Positions 8,593 to 18,519 of a stretch of DNA of 48,123 nucleotides are shown here, one piece after another. The stretch's first letter is position 1, and each line of letters begins with the position of its first letter. Both the position numbers and the translations under genes were made by a program. A model generated the notes under the pieces. The model was not told the DNA's origin. It did no database searches and saw only the letters and a program-made list of their open reading frames with translations. The stretch is taken from contig CAJWOT010000003.1 of the NCBI GenBank assembly GCA_913044215.1, positions 1-48,123 of the forward strand, read 5' to 3'. This DNA comes from an uncultured Rhodospirillaceae bacterium (GTDB lineage: Bacteria; Pseudomonadota; Alphaproteobacteria; UBA8366; GCA-2717185).

Positions 8593-8994
8593 TTAAAACA
8601 TATCCAATTCGACGCGCGCCGCTTCCGACATCATAGACGGATCCCACGGCGGGTCCCAAACGATCTCGACGGTCACCTCGCCGACGCCGGCCACCGCAGC
8701 TGCGGCTTCGGCAACCTGTCCCGGCAGGATTCCGGCTACCGGACAGGCCGGTGCGGTCAATGTCATGTCGATCGCGACATCACCCTTTTCGTCGATCTCG
8801 CACTTATATATGAGACCCAATTCGTAAATGTTAACAGGAATTTCGGGGTCGTAGACCGTTTTCACACCCTCGATCACGGCCTCGACCGCGGCAACTGGTA
8901 CCGACGGGTCGCGCGGTTCACCGGCCTTGGCGATACCGTCTTCCGGCATCGGGGTCGGCATGAAACCAGCAAAAGGGGCGTGTTCCATAGACAT
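8593..8994 (-). CDS. SUF-associated DUF59/MIP18 family protein (SufT-like)
   Basis: VIEGVKTVYDPEIPVNIYELGLIYKCEID...MTLTAPACPVAGILP...WDPPWDPSMMSEAARVELDMF. Confidence 0.92.
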   Translation of the reverse strand: MSMEHAPFAGFMPTPMPEDGIAKAGEPRDPSVPVAAVEAVIEGVKTVYDPEIPVNIYELGLIYKCEIDEKGDVAIDMTLTAPACPVAGILPGQVAEAAAAVAGVGEVTVEIVWDPPWDPSMMSEAARVELDMF

Positions 8995-9008
8995 CTCGCA
9001 GTTCCGCC

Positions 9009-9476
9009 TCAGGCTTCCGTCGTCGCTTCGTCTTTGCCGTCGATCGCGGCGTTCAAGGTGTGCCAGGGCAGTGTCGCGCACTTGACCCGCACAGGGAAGG
9101 CGCGCACGCCGGACAGAACATTGAGCTTTTCCAGATCGTCTTCCAGCAGCGTCGAATCATCGCCGTTATCTTCGCCAGTGCACATCTCGTGGAACCGCTC
9201 GAACATCGCCTTGGCTTCGTCGACGGTGCGGCCCTTGACCAATTCGGTCATCATCGACGCAGACGCGACAGAAATCGCACAGCCCTTGCCAACGAAGGAG
9301 ACATCTTCGATCCGTTTGCCATCGTCGAGTTTCAGATAAACAACGAGCTGGTCGCCGCACAAAGGGTTGGCGCCATGCGCATGCGCGGTGGCGTCCTCGA
9401 CATCGCGAAAATTGCGCGGGCTCTTGCCGTGATCGAGGATCACTTCCTGATAAAGCTCGCGGAGATCATCCAACAT
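9009..9476 (-). CDS. sufU: Fe-S assembly / sulfur-transfer protein SufU (NifU-like)
   Basis: MLDDLRELYQEVILDHGKSPRNF...ANPLCGDQLVVYL...GKGCAISVASASMM...RVKCATLPWHTL. Confidence 0.94.
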   Translation of the reverse strand: MLDDLRELYQEVILDHGKSPRNFRDVEDATAHAHGANPLCGDQLVVYLKLDDGKRIEDVSFVGKGCAISVASASMMTELVKGRTVDEAKAMFERFHEMCTGEDNGDDSTLLEDDLEKLNVLSGVRAFPVRVKCATLPWHTLNAAIDGKDEATTEA

Positions 9477-10735
9477 TAACCCAAGAACTCCTGTGTAAAC
9501 TCAAGCGCTTCGACCAGCGCGTCGGCGTCAGCCCGCGTGTTATACAGGCCGAAGGACGCGCGTGTCATGGCCGGCACGCCCATGCGGTCCATCAGGGGCT
9601 GCGCGCAATGATGCCCGGCGCGGCAGGCGACACCGGCGCGATCGATAATCGTGGCGATATCGTGCGGGTGAATATTCTCCATACTGAAGGAGATCACCGC
9701 CGCCTTGCTCGGCGCCGTACCAAAGATCTTGAGCCCCGGTATCGACGTCAGTTTCTGAGTCGCGTACCCCAGAACATCTTGTTCATGCGCCGCGATACGA
9801 TCCATCCCAATCGCGGAGACATAATCGATAGCGGCACCAAGCCCGATCGCCTGCGCGATCATGGGTGTACCTGCCTCGAACTTATTGGGCAATTCCGCCC
9901 AGGTACTCTCCGCCAGGGTGACTGTCGAGATCATCTCGCCGCCACCCAGATAGGGCGGCATGGCGTTAAGCAGCTCTTCCTTACCGTACAGAACGCCGAC
10001 ACCGGACGGTCCGTACAGCTTGTGGCCGGTAAAGACGTAGAAATCGCAGTCGATTGCCTGCACGTCGACAACGCTATGAACGGCGGCCTGGCTGCCATCG
10101 AACAATACCTTGGCGCCCGCGTCATGGGCGAGCCGAGCGATCTCCGCCACCGGCGTGATCGTACCGAGCACGTTCGAAGTATGCGTGATCGCAACGAGCT
10201 TCGTGCGCGGGGTCAAAAGCTTCTTGAAGTCTTCCAGCAGGAACTCGCCATCGTCGGTAACCGGCACGGCCTTCAGCACGAGCCCCTTTTCATCCCGCAG
10301 CATCTGCCAAGGCACGATATTGGCGTGATGCTCCATGACCGAGATGATTATTTCATCGCCGGGTTCCAGAAAGCGGCGACCATAGGTACCGGCGACCATG
10401 TTGACCGCTTCGGTGGCGTTGCGGGTGAAAATGACTTCATGGTCATGCGCGGCATTAATGAAACGCTGCACTTTGACGCGCGCGCCCTCATAGGCCTCCG
10501 TCGCTTTTTCCGACATGTAATGCACACCACGATGCACATTGGCGTATTCGTGCTCGTAGACATATCGCACCGCATCGATGACCTGTTGCGGTTTCTGTGC
10601 AGATGCCGCGTTGTCGAGAAAGATCAGCGGCTTATCGTAGATCTGTTCGCTCAGGATCGGAAAATCACTGCGGTAGCTAAGCACGTCATAAGCCGTGTCA
10701 TTCGCTGTCGGCATGGCTTGCGCAGTATCGCTCAT
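9476..10735 (-). CDS. sufS: Cysteine desulfurase SufS
   Basis: FLDNAASAQKPQQVIDA, NVHRGVHYMSEKAT, TGHKLYGPSGVGVLYG, RAGHHCAQPLM. Confidence 0.96.
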   Translation of the reverse strand: MSDTAQAMPTANDTAYDVLSYRSDFPILSEQIYDKPLIFLDNAASAQKPQQVIDAVRYVYEHEYANVHRGVHYMSEKATEAYEGARVKVQRFINAAHDHEVIFTRNATEAVNMVAGTYGRRFLEPGDEIIISVMEHHANIVPWQMLRDEKGLVLKAVPVTDDGEFLLEDFKKLLTPRTKLVAITHTSNVLGTITPVAEIARLAHDAGAKVLFDGSQAAVHSVVDVQAIDCDFYVFTGHKLYGPSGVGVLYGKEELLNAMPPYLGGGEMISTVTLAESTWAELPNKFEAGTPMIAQAIGLGAAIDYVSAIGMDRIAAHEQDVLGYATQKLTSIPGLKIFGTAPSKAAVISFSMENIHPHDIATIIDRAGVACRAGHHCAQPLMDRMGVPAMTRASFGLYNTRADADALVEALEFTQEFLG

Positions 10736-10741
10736 TACGTT

Positions 10742-12037
10742 TTACCCCTGCCTTTCACTTCGACTCTCAAGCCAGTCATCGACGACCGCCTGGAAGGCCG
10801 CACGCGGTGCTTCGGCCTGAATTTCATCCAACGCCTCGCCGACGAAAGCGGCGACCAGCATGCCGCGCGCCGTTTGCGGATCGATACCGCGTGCGCGCAA
10901 ATAAAACAGCGGCTCTTCCTCAAGCTCACCGGTCGTCGCGCCGTGACTGCATTGCACATCGTCGGCGTAAATCTCCAGCTCCGGCTTGGTGTCAATCTCG
11001 GTGCCCGGTGACAACAAGAGCGTTTTGTTGAGCTGATGCCCGTCGGTCTTCTGCGAATCCTGGCGTACCAAAATCTTGCCCTGGAACACGCCGCGCGCGT
11101 TTTCGTCAAGAACGCCTTTGTAAACCTCGCGCGAACTGCTGTTCGGTGCCGCGTGATCGATAAAGGTGGTGTTGTCGATATGCTGCTCGCCGCATGCCAG
11201 ATAGGCGCCATTCAAGCGGCACTCCACCCGTTCGCCCAATTCCGAACGAATCTCGTTGCGCGCCAAGTTGCCACCGACCTGAAGCACGAAATTGTCGTAG
11301 ACGGCCCGGTCAGCGATACGAACCAGATTCGCGGCCAAGTGATACGCCTCCGGTCCTTCGTTCTGCAGCTTGTAGTGGTTCAGCACCGCCCCGTCGCCGA
11401 CGGAAACTTCCGACACGCTGTTGCTGAAATACGCGCCCGAACCAACATGGCTTTCGACGATCGTCGCAACACTGCCGGCACCGGCGACGATCAAATGCCG
11501 GGGGTGAAACGACACGGGCTCTTCCCCAGCGGTACCGATCGAGACGAGATGCAGCGGCTTGTCTAGTGCGACTCCGTCATCCAGCTTCAAGTACAGCCCG
11601 TCCGACAACAGCCCGGTGTTTAGCGTCGCCATCGGCAAGTCAGTCACATCACTGAATTGCCCTTCCAGCGAGGTCCGATCCGCGCTGAGTTTCGCGGCCA
11701 AGCTGGTCGCTTCCACGCCTTCCGAGAGACCGTCCAGCGATGACAGCGACGGCGCAAAACGGCCGTTCACGAAGACCGCGACATAAGCGTCTTCCAGCGC
11801 GACGATCCCTTCCGGAACTGTCGTGACTTCAGTTGTCTGGTTCGCTTCAGCGGCGACAAATCCGGTGCGCGCCAGCCTGCGCAGATTGGTGTATTTCCAT
11901 GCCTCGGTACGCGGCGTCGGCAAACCGGACTTGCGGAACGCCTCTTGCGCGTCGGCACGCAATCGATCCAGCCAGCCGGTACCGGCACCCGGCAGGACCG
12001 CATCGAAATCTTCAAGGAAAGGAACAGGTTGCGCCAT
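10742..12037 (-). CDS. sufD: Fe-S cluster assembly protein SufD
   Basis: Position between sufC and sufS plus C-terminal CSHGATTGELEEEPLFYLRARGID motif. Confidence 0.95.
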   Translation of the reverse strand: MAQPVPFLEDFDAVLPGAGTGWLDRLRADAQEAFRKSGLPTPRTEAWKYTNLRRLARTGFVAAEANQTTEVTTVPEGIVALEDAYVAVFVNGRFAPSLSSLDGLSEGVEATSLAAKLSADRTSLEGQFSDVTDLPMATLNTGLLSDGLYLKLDDGVALDKPLHLVSIGTAGEEPVSFHPRHLIVAGAGSVATIVESHVGSGAYFSNSVSEVSVGDGAVLNHYKLQNEGPEAYHLAANLVRIADRAVYDNFVLQVGGNLARNEIRSELGERVECRLNGAYLACGEQHIDNTTFIDHAAPNSSSREVYKGVLDENARGVFQGKILVRQDSQKTDGHQLNKTLLLSPGTEIDTKPELEIYADDVQCSHGATTGELEEEPLFYLRARGIDPQTARGMLVAAFVGEALDEIQAEAPRAAFQAVVDDWLESRSERQG

Positions 12038-12039
12038 CG

Positions 12040-12798
12040 CTATGCAGCCTCTGCCCCGACGAACGACGCGTAGCCCTTCTCTTCCAGCTCCAGCGCCAAG
12101 GTCTTGTCGCCAGATTGAATGATCTTGCCGCCTGCCAGGATATGAACATGGTCCGGCACGATATAGTCGAGCAGCCGCTGGTAGTGGGTGATCACCAGCA
12201 TGCCGCGCTCGGCCCCGCGCAGCGCGTTGACCCCGTCGGCGACGATCTTCAGCGCATCGATATCGAGGCCGGAATCCGTTTCATCGAGTACCGCGAATTT
12301 CGGCTCCAGCACCGCCATCTGCAGCACCTCGTTGCGCTTCTTCTCACCGCCGGAGAAGCCGACATTGAGCGCACGGCGCAACATGTCGTCATTGATGTTC
12401 AAGGCGCCGGCTTTCTCGCGCACGAATTTGAGGAACTGCATCGCGTCGAGCGCCCCTTCGCCACGATGTTCCCGCACCGCATTGACGGCCGTCTTCAGGA
12501 AGGTCGTGGTCGCGACACCCGGGATCTCGACGGGATATTGGAAAGCGAGAAACAGGCCGGACCGGGCGCGTTCATCCGCTTCCATCTCCAACAAATCTTC
12601 CCCGTCGAACAGAACCTGGCCTGACGTCACTTCATAGCCGTCCCGGCCGGCCAGGACGTAGGACAGCGTGCTTTTGCCCGAGCCGTTCGGCCCCATGATC
12701 GCATGCACTTCGCCGGCCTCGATCGTGAGATCGATACCCTTGAGGATTTCCTTGCCGTCGACAGTGGCATGCAGATCGCGAATTTCGATCAATGACAT
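12040..12798 (-). CDS. sufC: Fe-S cluster assembly ATPase SufC
   Basis: Walker A GPNGSGKST; FSGGEKKRNE; LDETDSGLDIDAL. Confidence 0.97.
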   Translation of the reverse strand: MSLIEIRDLHATVDGKEILKGIDLTIEAGEVHAIMGPNGSGKSTLSYVLAGRDGYEVTSGQVLFDGEDLLEMEADERARSGLFLAFQYPVEIPGVATTTFLKTAVNAVREHRGEGALDAMQFLKFVREKAGALNINDDMLRRALNVGFSGGEKKRNEVLQMAVLEPKFAVLDETDSGLDIDALKIVADGVNALRGAERGMLVITHYQRLLDYIVPDHVHILAGGKIIQSGDKTLALELEEKGYASFVGAEAA

Positions 12799-12831
12799 AG
12801 TTTGTTTCCCTGGCGTCTCGTTGTGGGGCGT

Positions 12832-14289
12832 TTAGCCCACGCTACCTTCAAGGCTGATGCCGATAAGTTTCTGCGCCTCGACGGCGAACTCCATCGGCAG
12901 CGTCTTCATAACTTCCTTGCAGAACCCGTTGACGATCACCGAGACCGCCTCTTCCGCCGACAGGCCCCGCTGCAGGCAGTAGAACAGCTGATCTTCGCTA
13001 ATCTTCGCCGTCGTCGCCTCATGCTCGACGCGCGCTGACGGGTTGCTGGTCTCGATATAAGGCACGGTGTGCGCGCCGCACTGATCGCCGATCAACAGGC
13101 TGTCGCACTGCGTAAAATTGCGCGCGCCTTCCGCGCTGGCCATGACCTTGACCAAGCCGCGATAGCTCTGGTCGGCGCGGCCCGCCGAAATACCTTTCGA
13201 GATGATCGTCGAGCTGGTGTTCTTGCCAATATGGATCATCTTCGTACCGGTATCGGCCTGCTGTCGGTTCGCCGTGATCGCAACGGAATAGAACTCGCCG
13301 ACGGAGTTATCCCCGATCAACAGACAGCTCGGATATTTCCACGTAATCGCCGAGCCGGTTTCGACCTGCGTCCAGGCGATCTTCGAATTCTTGCCGCGGC
13401 AGGCGCCCCGCTTGGTGACGAAGTTGTAGATACCACCGCGGCCTTCTTCGTCGCCCGGATACCAGTTCTGGACGGTCGAATATTTGATCTCGGCATCGTC
13501 CAGCGCCACCAGTTCAACGACCGCAGCGTGCAGCTGATGCTCATCGCGCTGGGGCGCCGTACAGCCTTCCAGGTAACTTACGTAGGACCCTTCATCGGCG
13601 ATGATCAATGTACGCTCGAACTGGCCCGTATTCTCAGCGTTGATACGGAAATAGGTCGATAGCTCCATCGGGCAGCGCACGCCCTTCGGAATGTAGACGA
13701 AGGAACCGTCCGTAAAGACAGCGCAATTCAGGCAAGCATGCTTGTTGTCGGCGTACGGAACGACGGAACCGAGATATTTCTGCACCAGCTCCGGGTGTTC
13801 CTGGACCGCTTCCGAGAAGGAGCAGAAAATGACGCCGACTTCCTCCAGCTTCTTCTTGTAGGTCGTTGCGACCGAAACACTGTCGAAGACGGCATCGACC
13901 GCAACACCGGCCAGCACTTCCTGCTCGCGCAGCGGGATACCAAGCTTCTCATATGTCTCAAGCAGCTTCGGATCCACCTCGTCGAGGCTTTTAGGCTTGT
14001 CCGCGTCGGATTTCGGCGCGGAATAATAGTAAGCGTCCTGATAATCGATTGGCGGAAAGTCGACCTTCGCCCATTCCGGCTCGGGCATCGTCAGCCAATG
14101 GCGGTAGGCTTTGAGGCGCCATTCCAACAACCATTCCGGCTCTTCTTTCTTGGCCGAGATGAAGCGGATGATGTCCTCGTTCAGCCCCTTCGGCGCACTC
14201 TCCTGCTCGATATCGGTGACGAAGCCGTGCTTGTAGCCATCCTCGGCAATCGAGTTGACCTGTTCCAGCGTTTCCGTACTGACTGCCAT
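12832..14289 (-). CDS. sufB: Fe-S cluster assembly scaffold SufB
   Basis: 485 aa; [77 protein letters not shown]. Confidence 0.97.
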   Translation of the reverse strand: MAVSTETLEQVNSIAEDGYKHGFVTDIEQESAPKGLNEDIIRFISAKKEEPEWLLEWRLKAYRHWLTMPEPEWAKVDFPPIDYQDAYYYSAPKSDADKPKSLDEVDPKLLETYEKLGIPLREQEVLAGVAVDAVFDSVSVATTYKKKLEEVGVIFCSFSEAVQEHPELVQKYLGSVVPYADNKHACLNCAVFTDGSFVYIPKGVRCPMELSTYFRINAENTGQFERTLIIADEGSYVSYLEGCTAPQRDEHQLHAAVVELVALDDAEIKYSTVQNWYPGDEEGRGGIYNFVTKRGACRGKNSKIAWTQVETGSAITWKYPSCLLIGDNSVGEFYSVAITANRQQADTGTKMIHIGKNTSSTIISKGISAGRADQSYRGLVKVMASAEGARNFTQCDSLLIGDQCGAHTVPYIETSNPSARVEHEATTAKISEDQLFYCLQRGLSAEEAVSVIVNGFCKEVMKTLPMEFAVEAQKLIGISLEGSVG

Positions 14290-14291
14290 TG

Positions 14292-14756
14292 CTAAACCTG
14301 CCCTCGTACTTCTGCCGATGTTTCCGCATTTAACGGTGGCAGATCCTCGAATCCTGAATAGACCAGATCGGAAAGCGATACCGCTTCGAGTGCGCCGCGG
14401 ATCGCGTCATTGACCTTTTCCCAACCACCACGGATCGGGCACAGGCTTTCAACCTGACACTGCGCATCGGATGCTTCGACACAGGCCGTCAGCGCAACCG
14501 GCCCCTCCAACGCTTCGACGATGGCAGCGACGGAGATCTCGTCCGGCCCCCGCGATAAGCTATAGCCGCCATGGACGCCGCGGTGCGACACGACGAGATC
14601 GCTGCGCGCCAAGGATTTCAGGACCTTGCTGACCATCGGCGCCGGCAATCCGGTCGCTTCGGCGAGCTCGGGCGCGGTGGTCAAGCTGTCGCGGCGATTG
14701 GCCATCTGCGAGAGAACGACCACGCCGTAATCGATCATGCGGCTGAGTTTCAGCAC
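14292..14756 (-). CDS. Rrf2-family regulator of the SUF operon
   Basis: [19 protein letters not shown]...; three-Cys segment [15 protein letters not shown]; directly upstream of sufB. Confidence 0.93.
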   Translation of the reverse strand: MLKLSRMIDYGVVVLSQMANRRDSLTTAPELAEATGLPAPMVSKVLKSLARSDLVVSHRGVHGGYSLSRGPDEISVAAIVEALEGPVALTACVEASDAQCQVESLCPIRGGWEKVNDAIRGALEAVSLSDLVYSGFEDLPPLNAETSAEVRGQV

Positions 14757-14763
14757 GTCGGCT

Positions 14764-14792
14764 CCAATCCGTACCTATTTGGTGCGGATTGG
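14764..14792. promoter_or_regulatory. 29-bp dyad immediately upstream of the suf Rrf2 gene (operator and/or leader hairpin)
   Basis: CCAATCCG-t-ACC-TATTT-GGT-g-CGGATTGG; 8-bp perfect outer arms plus 3-bp inner arms, ending 8 bp before the ATG and overlapping the GGAG Shine-Dalgarno. Confidence 0.6.
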
Positions 14793-14875
14793 AAAATGTT
14801 TCATTTCATAGGCGATTTCAAGCCCGGGGCGGCGATTTTTTCCCGCAAAACCAAAATATTTCCGAAATTTTCGCG

Positions 14876-15556
14876 CTATCCGGCAGCGTCGATGCCCATT
14901 TGCCAGAATCCGACCTCCAAACGGGTCGCTTCGGCGAAGGTGCGGCTCAGGCTTTCGATCCGGCCCGGACCACCTCGGCGCGTCAACAACCGGTCGAGCT
15001 GCGCTGCATGTGCCCAAGCAACCTCCTGATAGTCTTCGGCTGCGTAGGTATCGATCCATTCCTGGTAGGGATTGTCGTCCCCACCAACAGACGCGTTCGA
15101 TGCAAGCCAGCTGCCAATCTCCGCATAGCCGACGACACAGGGCGCCAGCGCCGCCGCCAGATCCAGCGAGTCGCCGGACAGGCCACGTTCCAAGACGTAC
15201 CGCGTATAGGCCATGTTCGCCGGATCCTCGGGCAGTGCCGCCATCTCCGCCTCGCTCATCCCCCAGCGTTCGCAAAATGCGACATGCAGGCCCATTTCCG
15301 TGTCGACGATCGCGGAGACGGCACCTGCCGCCGATCGCAATTCCTCCAAATCCTCGGCCTTGAACGCGGCCAGCGCGTAGGCCCGCGCGAAATGGATCAG
15401 GAACAGGTAGTCCTGCTGCAGGTAGTAACGAAACGACGCTTCCGGCAGCGTTCCCGCACCCAATTCCTGGACGAACCGGTGTTTGGTATAGGCGTCCCAA
15501 TCGGACTGGCAGGCCGACTTGAGACGGTTGAACAGTTCGTATTCCGGCATGATCAC
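14876..15556 (-). CDS. TenA/THI-4 family protein (thiaminase II / aminopyrimidine aminohydrolase-like)
   Basis: [51 protein letters not shown]. Confidence 0.92.
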   Translation of the reverse strand: MIMPEYELFNRLKSACQSDWDAYTKHRFVQELGAGTLPEASFRYYLQQDYLFLIHFARAYALAAFKAEDLEELRSAAGAVSAIVDTEMGLHVAFCERWGMSEAEMAALPEDPANMAYTRYVLERGLSGDSLDLAAALAPCVVGYAEIGSWLASNASVGGDDNPYQEWIDTYAAEDYQEVAWAHAAQLDRLLTRRGGPGRIESLSRTFAEATRLEVGFWQMGIDAAG

Positions 15557-15885
15557 CCCAACAACATGTTATGGGTTTCCGGCGGCAATCGTACGGTCAA
15601 ACCGTCAAGCGCTTCGGTCAGCGTGATCTGGCAACCCAGCCGCGACGTCCGGGTCAAGCCCACCGCCAAGTCCAGCATATCTTCTTCGTCCTCTTCCGGC
15701 GGCGGCAGCTTGCCATGCCATTCCGCCTCGACGATGACATGGCAGGTGGAGCAAGCCATGACGCCCTCGCAGGCGCCTTCGATATCGATGTTGTTGCGAT
15801 GTGCAATTTCCAAGATCGTCGAGCCTGCCGGTGCATCGACTTCCTTGCGGGTCCCGTCGGACTCGATGAATACCATCTTTGCCAT
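15553..15885 (-). CDS. 2Fe-2S ferredoxin (adrenodoxin / FdxB type)
   Basis: [49 protein letters not shown]. Confidence 0.95.
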   Translation of the reverse strand: MAKMVFIESDGTRKEVDAPAGSTILEIAHRNNIDIEGACEGVMACSTCHVIVEAEWHGKLPPPEEDEEDMLDLAVGLTRTSRLGCQITLTEALDGLTVRLPPETHNMLLG

Positions 15886-15895
15886 TCGCTTTCCC

Positions 15896-17005
15896 CTACG
15901 CCGCCGGACGCCGCCCTGTGCGTTCGCTCAAATCCAATAGCGCTGTGACGAGACGCGCCACATCCTCTTTCGTGTTATCCGGTCCCAAACTGACGCGGAT
16001 CGCGCACGCGGCCAGCGCTTCCGGCACATCCATCGCCTGCAACACATGGCTTGGCGTCACCTTGCCGGACGAACAAGCGGATCCGGCGCTGACCGCAAGC
16101 CCGGCCAAATCAAGCGCCATGATTTGCGTCTCGGAACGCAGCCCCGGCACCGCAAAACAGCTTGTATTGGGCAGTCGCGCCACCCGGTCTCCAAAAACAA
16201 CCACGTCAGGCAGCGCTTCGGCTAGCGACGATTCCATCCCATCGCGCAACATCGCGACGCCCTGCATCCGAACCAAATCCTCGTGCGCCAGGCGAGCCGC
16301 GACCCCGAAACCGGCGATCCCCGCGGTGTTCTCCGTACCCGCCCGGCGACCGCGTTCCTGCCCGCCTCCCTTTATTTGCGAGGCGATCTGCATATCGGTA
16401 CCAAGGACCAACGCACCCACGCCCTGCGGGCCGCCCAGCTTGTGAGCCGACAGGCTGGCCGTTGCTGCACCTAAGGCTGCGATATCCACCGCGATCCGTC
16501 CTGCCGCTTGCACCGCATCAGTGTGCACGATCGCGCCGGCATCGTTGGCGATCGCGACGACATCGTCGATCGGCTGGATCACGCCGGTCTCATTGTTCGC
16601 GAGCATCACGGAGACCTGCCCTCCCGAGGTGGACAGCGCCGCCTCAAGCGTATCGAGCTTGATCACCCCATCCGCATCGACCGGCAGGCGGGTAGAATCT
16701 GCCTCAGCCTGCAGCACGGAATCATGCTCGATCGCGGACACGAATACCGGCTTTCGGCCGGACGCTTTGAGCGCCAGGTTGTTCGCCTCCGTACCGCCGC
16801 TGGTGAAGACCACGCGACTGGCTTCGACGCCGGCAAGCGCCGCCACCTCCGCACGCGCGTCCTCGACGAGCTGGCGATGACGACGTCCAAATGCGTGCAC
16901 CGACGACGCGTTTCCAGCGTGTTGCATCACATCGGTCATCACGTCGATAACCGGTTGCCGCATCAGCGATGATGCGTTGTGATCGAGGTAGACCGGCGCG
17001 TTCAT
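15896..17005 (-). CDS. Cysteine desulfurase, NifS/IscS-like
   Basis: [64 protein letters not shown] active-site loop. Confidence 0.94.
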   Translation of the reverse strand: MNAPVYLDHNASSLMRQPVIDVMTDVMQHAGNASSVHAFGRRHRQLVEDARAEVAALAGVEASRVVFTSGGTEANNLALKASGRKPVFVSAIEHDSVLQAEADSTRLPVDADGVIKLDTLEAALSTSGGQVSVMLANNETGVIQPIDDVVAIANDAGAIVHTDAVQAAGRIAVDIAALGAATASLSAHKLGGPQGVGALVLGTDMQIASQIKGGGQERGRRAGTENTAGIAGFGVAARLAHEDLVRMQGVAMLRDGMESSLAEALPDVVVFGDRVARLPNTSCFAVPGLRSETQIMALDLAGLAVSAGSACSSGKVTPSHVLQAMDVPEALAACAIRVSLGPDNTKEDVARLVTALLDLSERTGRRPAA

Positions 17006-17044
17006 CTTTCTTTGCGTATCCGGATTTGGCGTTCGGTTCCGGCG

Positions 17045-17512
17045 CTATCGCGCGTCCGCGCTATCAAACTGACTGCGATGAAGAATCCCGCTGGTCCCCA
17101 AGACGCGTCGCTCACAAACATCCGCGACGGTCACGGAACTGAGGAACAGGTGGATCTGATTGCTCAATTCCTCCCACAGGTCATGGGTCACACAACGACC
17201 GGAGGCACCGGTGCAGCCTTGCGGTGAACCCGGATCGCAGCGGGTCGCCCGGATCGGTTCGTCGACGGACAGGATGATGTCGGAAATACGTGTCTCCGAC
17301 GCGCTGCGCGCCAAAGTGTAGCCACCGCCGGGACCGCGGACGCTTTTCACCTGACCGCCGCGGCGCAGCTTCGCGAATAATTGCTCCAGATAAGACAGCG
17401 AAATTTCCTGCCGCGTCGCGATATCGGCGAGTGCGATCGGCTTGCCGTCGCTGTGCATGGCAAGATCGACCATGGCCATCACCGCATAGCGCCCCTTGGT
17501 ACTCAACCGCAC
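17045..17512 (-). CDS. iscR: Rrf2-family regulator, IscR-like
   Basis: MRLSTKGRYAVMAMVDLAMHSDGKPIALADIATRQEISLSYLEQLFAKLRRGGQVKSVRGPGGGYTLAR; Fe-S ligand segment CDPGSPQGCTGASGRCVTHDLW. Confidence 0.94.
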   Translation of the reverse strand: MRLSTKGRYAVMAMVDLAMHSDGKPIALADIATRQEISLSYLEQLFAKLRRGGQVKSVRGPGGGYTLARSASETRISDIILSVDEPIRATRCDPGSPQGCTGASGRCVTHDLWEELSNQIHLFLSSVTVADVCERRVLGTSGILHRSQFDSADAR

Positions 17513-17569
17513 TGTAACTTCCTTCCACTCATCGAGCCGGTGTTGCCGGTCTCATCGCCCCTGATCCCG

Positions 17570-18322
17570 CTATTTTTCGTTATGGGGAATCGTCGTCGTA
17601 TCGTCTTCTTCGAATCCGATCGCCCGTCCCGAAGCAGGAAACTCTGTTTCGCGGCCTTCGAGTTCATCGACCCGTGCCTTCAGCATCGTGACCTGATCCA
17701 TAAGCCCATCGAGCGCGCGCGCGACAGGGTCCGGCAGATCGCCCAGGGGCGTCCCATATGGCGCGAAGGATTCCGACTCACCAGCCGCGGGCCGCACGAT
17801 GGCGCGGCCAGGGATCCCAACGACGGTCACACTCTCCGGAACGTTTTTTGTCACCACCGAGTTGGCGCCGACCCGGGCGCCACGGCCAACGGTGATGGGT
17901 CCGAGGATCTGGGCCCCCGACCCGACGATAACGCCATCCTGCAGGGTCGGATGCCGCTTCTGGCCCCGCTGACTTTCACTGTCAACGGCTGGCGAGACAC
18001 CGCCCAACGTCACATCGTGATAGAGGGTCACATCGTCGCCGATCTCCGCCGTCTCGCCGACCACCACGCCCATGCCGTGGTCCACAAAGAAGCGTTGGCC
18101 GATCTTCGCGCCGGGATGGATTTCGATACCGGTCAGGAACCGCCCAAGATGCGACGTAAACCGCCCCAGCACGCGCCACCCGCGCCGCCAGAGCCAACTT
18201 GCCAGGCGATGGGTCGTAATCGCGTGAAACCCGGGATAACAGAGGATGACTTCAATCGACGACCGCGCCGCCGGGTCGCGCTCTTTAATCCCTCGAATTT
18301 CTTCGCGGATAGTATTGAACAT
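17570..18322 (-). CDS. cysE: Serine O-acetyltransferase
   Basis: Left-handed beta-helix hexapeptides; [64 protein letters not shown]. Confidence 0.95.
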   Translation of the reverse strand: MFNTIREEIRGIKERDPAARSSIEVILCYPGFHAITTHRLASWLWRRGWRVLGRFTSHLGRFLTGIEIHPGAKIGQRFFVDHGMGVVVGETAEIGDDVTLYHDVTLGGVSPAVDSESQRGQKRHPTLQDGVIVGSGAQILGPITVGRGARVGANSVVTKNVPESVTVVGIPGRAIVRPAAGESESFAPYGTPLGDLPDPVARALDGLMDQVTMLKARVDELEGRETEFPASGRAIGFEEDDTTTIPHNEK

Positions 18323-18331
18323 TACGCACCG

Positions 18332-18348
18332 TGCTTATGTTATAAGCA
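18332..18348. promoter_or_regulatory. Perfect 17-bp dyad TGCTTAT-GTT-ATAAGCA upstream of cysE
   Basis: tgcttatgttataagca; 7-bp exact inverted arms, 10 bp upstream of the cysE ATG. Confidence 0.5.
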
Positions 18349-18362
18349 GTCGCCGATTAAAC

Positions 18363-18390
18363 GATATAAGTGCCTGATTCAGACAGTCAA
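18363..18390 (-). promoter_or_regulatory. Candidate sigma70-type promoter for cysE-iscR (TTGACT-16-TATATC), overlapping an imperfect CTTGACT-gtctg-AATCAGG palindrome
   Basis: Minus strand CTTGACTGTCTGAATCAGGCACTTATATCG; -35 at 18385-18390, -10 at 18363-18368. Confidence 0.5.
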
Positions 18391-18519
18391 GATTACTCGC
18401 TTCCGTTTATCCTTGTTGAACAAAGGCTTGGCAAGTAAAAACGCTGCTTCTCAGCGAATAGCCAGCCATTCGACCTTTACGGATGGCGGATGAGCGTCCA
18501 GCAACCAACCGGAGACCCC

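Noticed and set aside
9608-11011. 467-aa plus-strand ORF over sufS/sufD
   Set aside because: Arg/His-rich shadow frame of well-supported minus-strand genes.
14789-15940. 383-aa plus-strand ORF over tenA and ferredoxin
   Set aside because: No domain; both minus-strand genes show family motifs and ATGA coupling.
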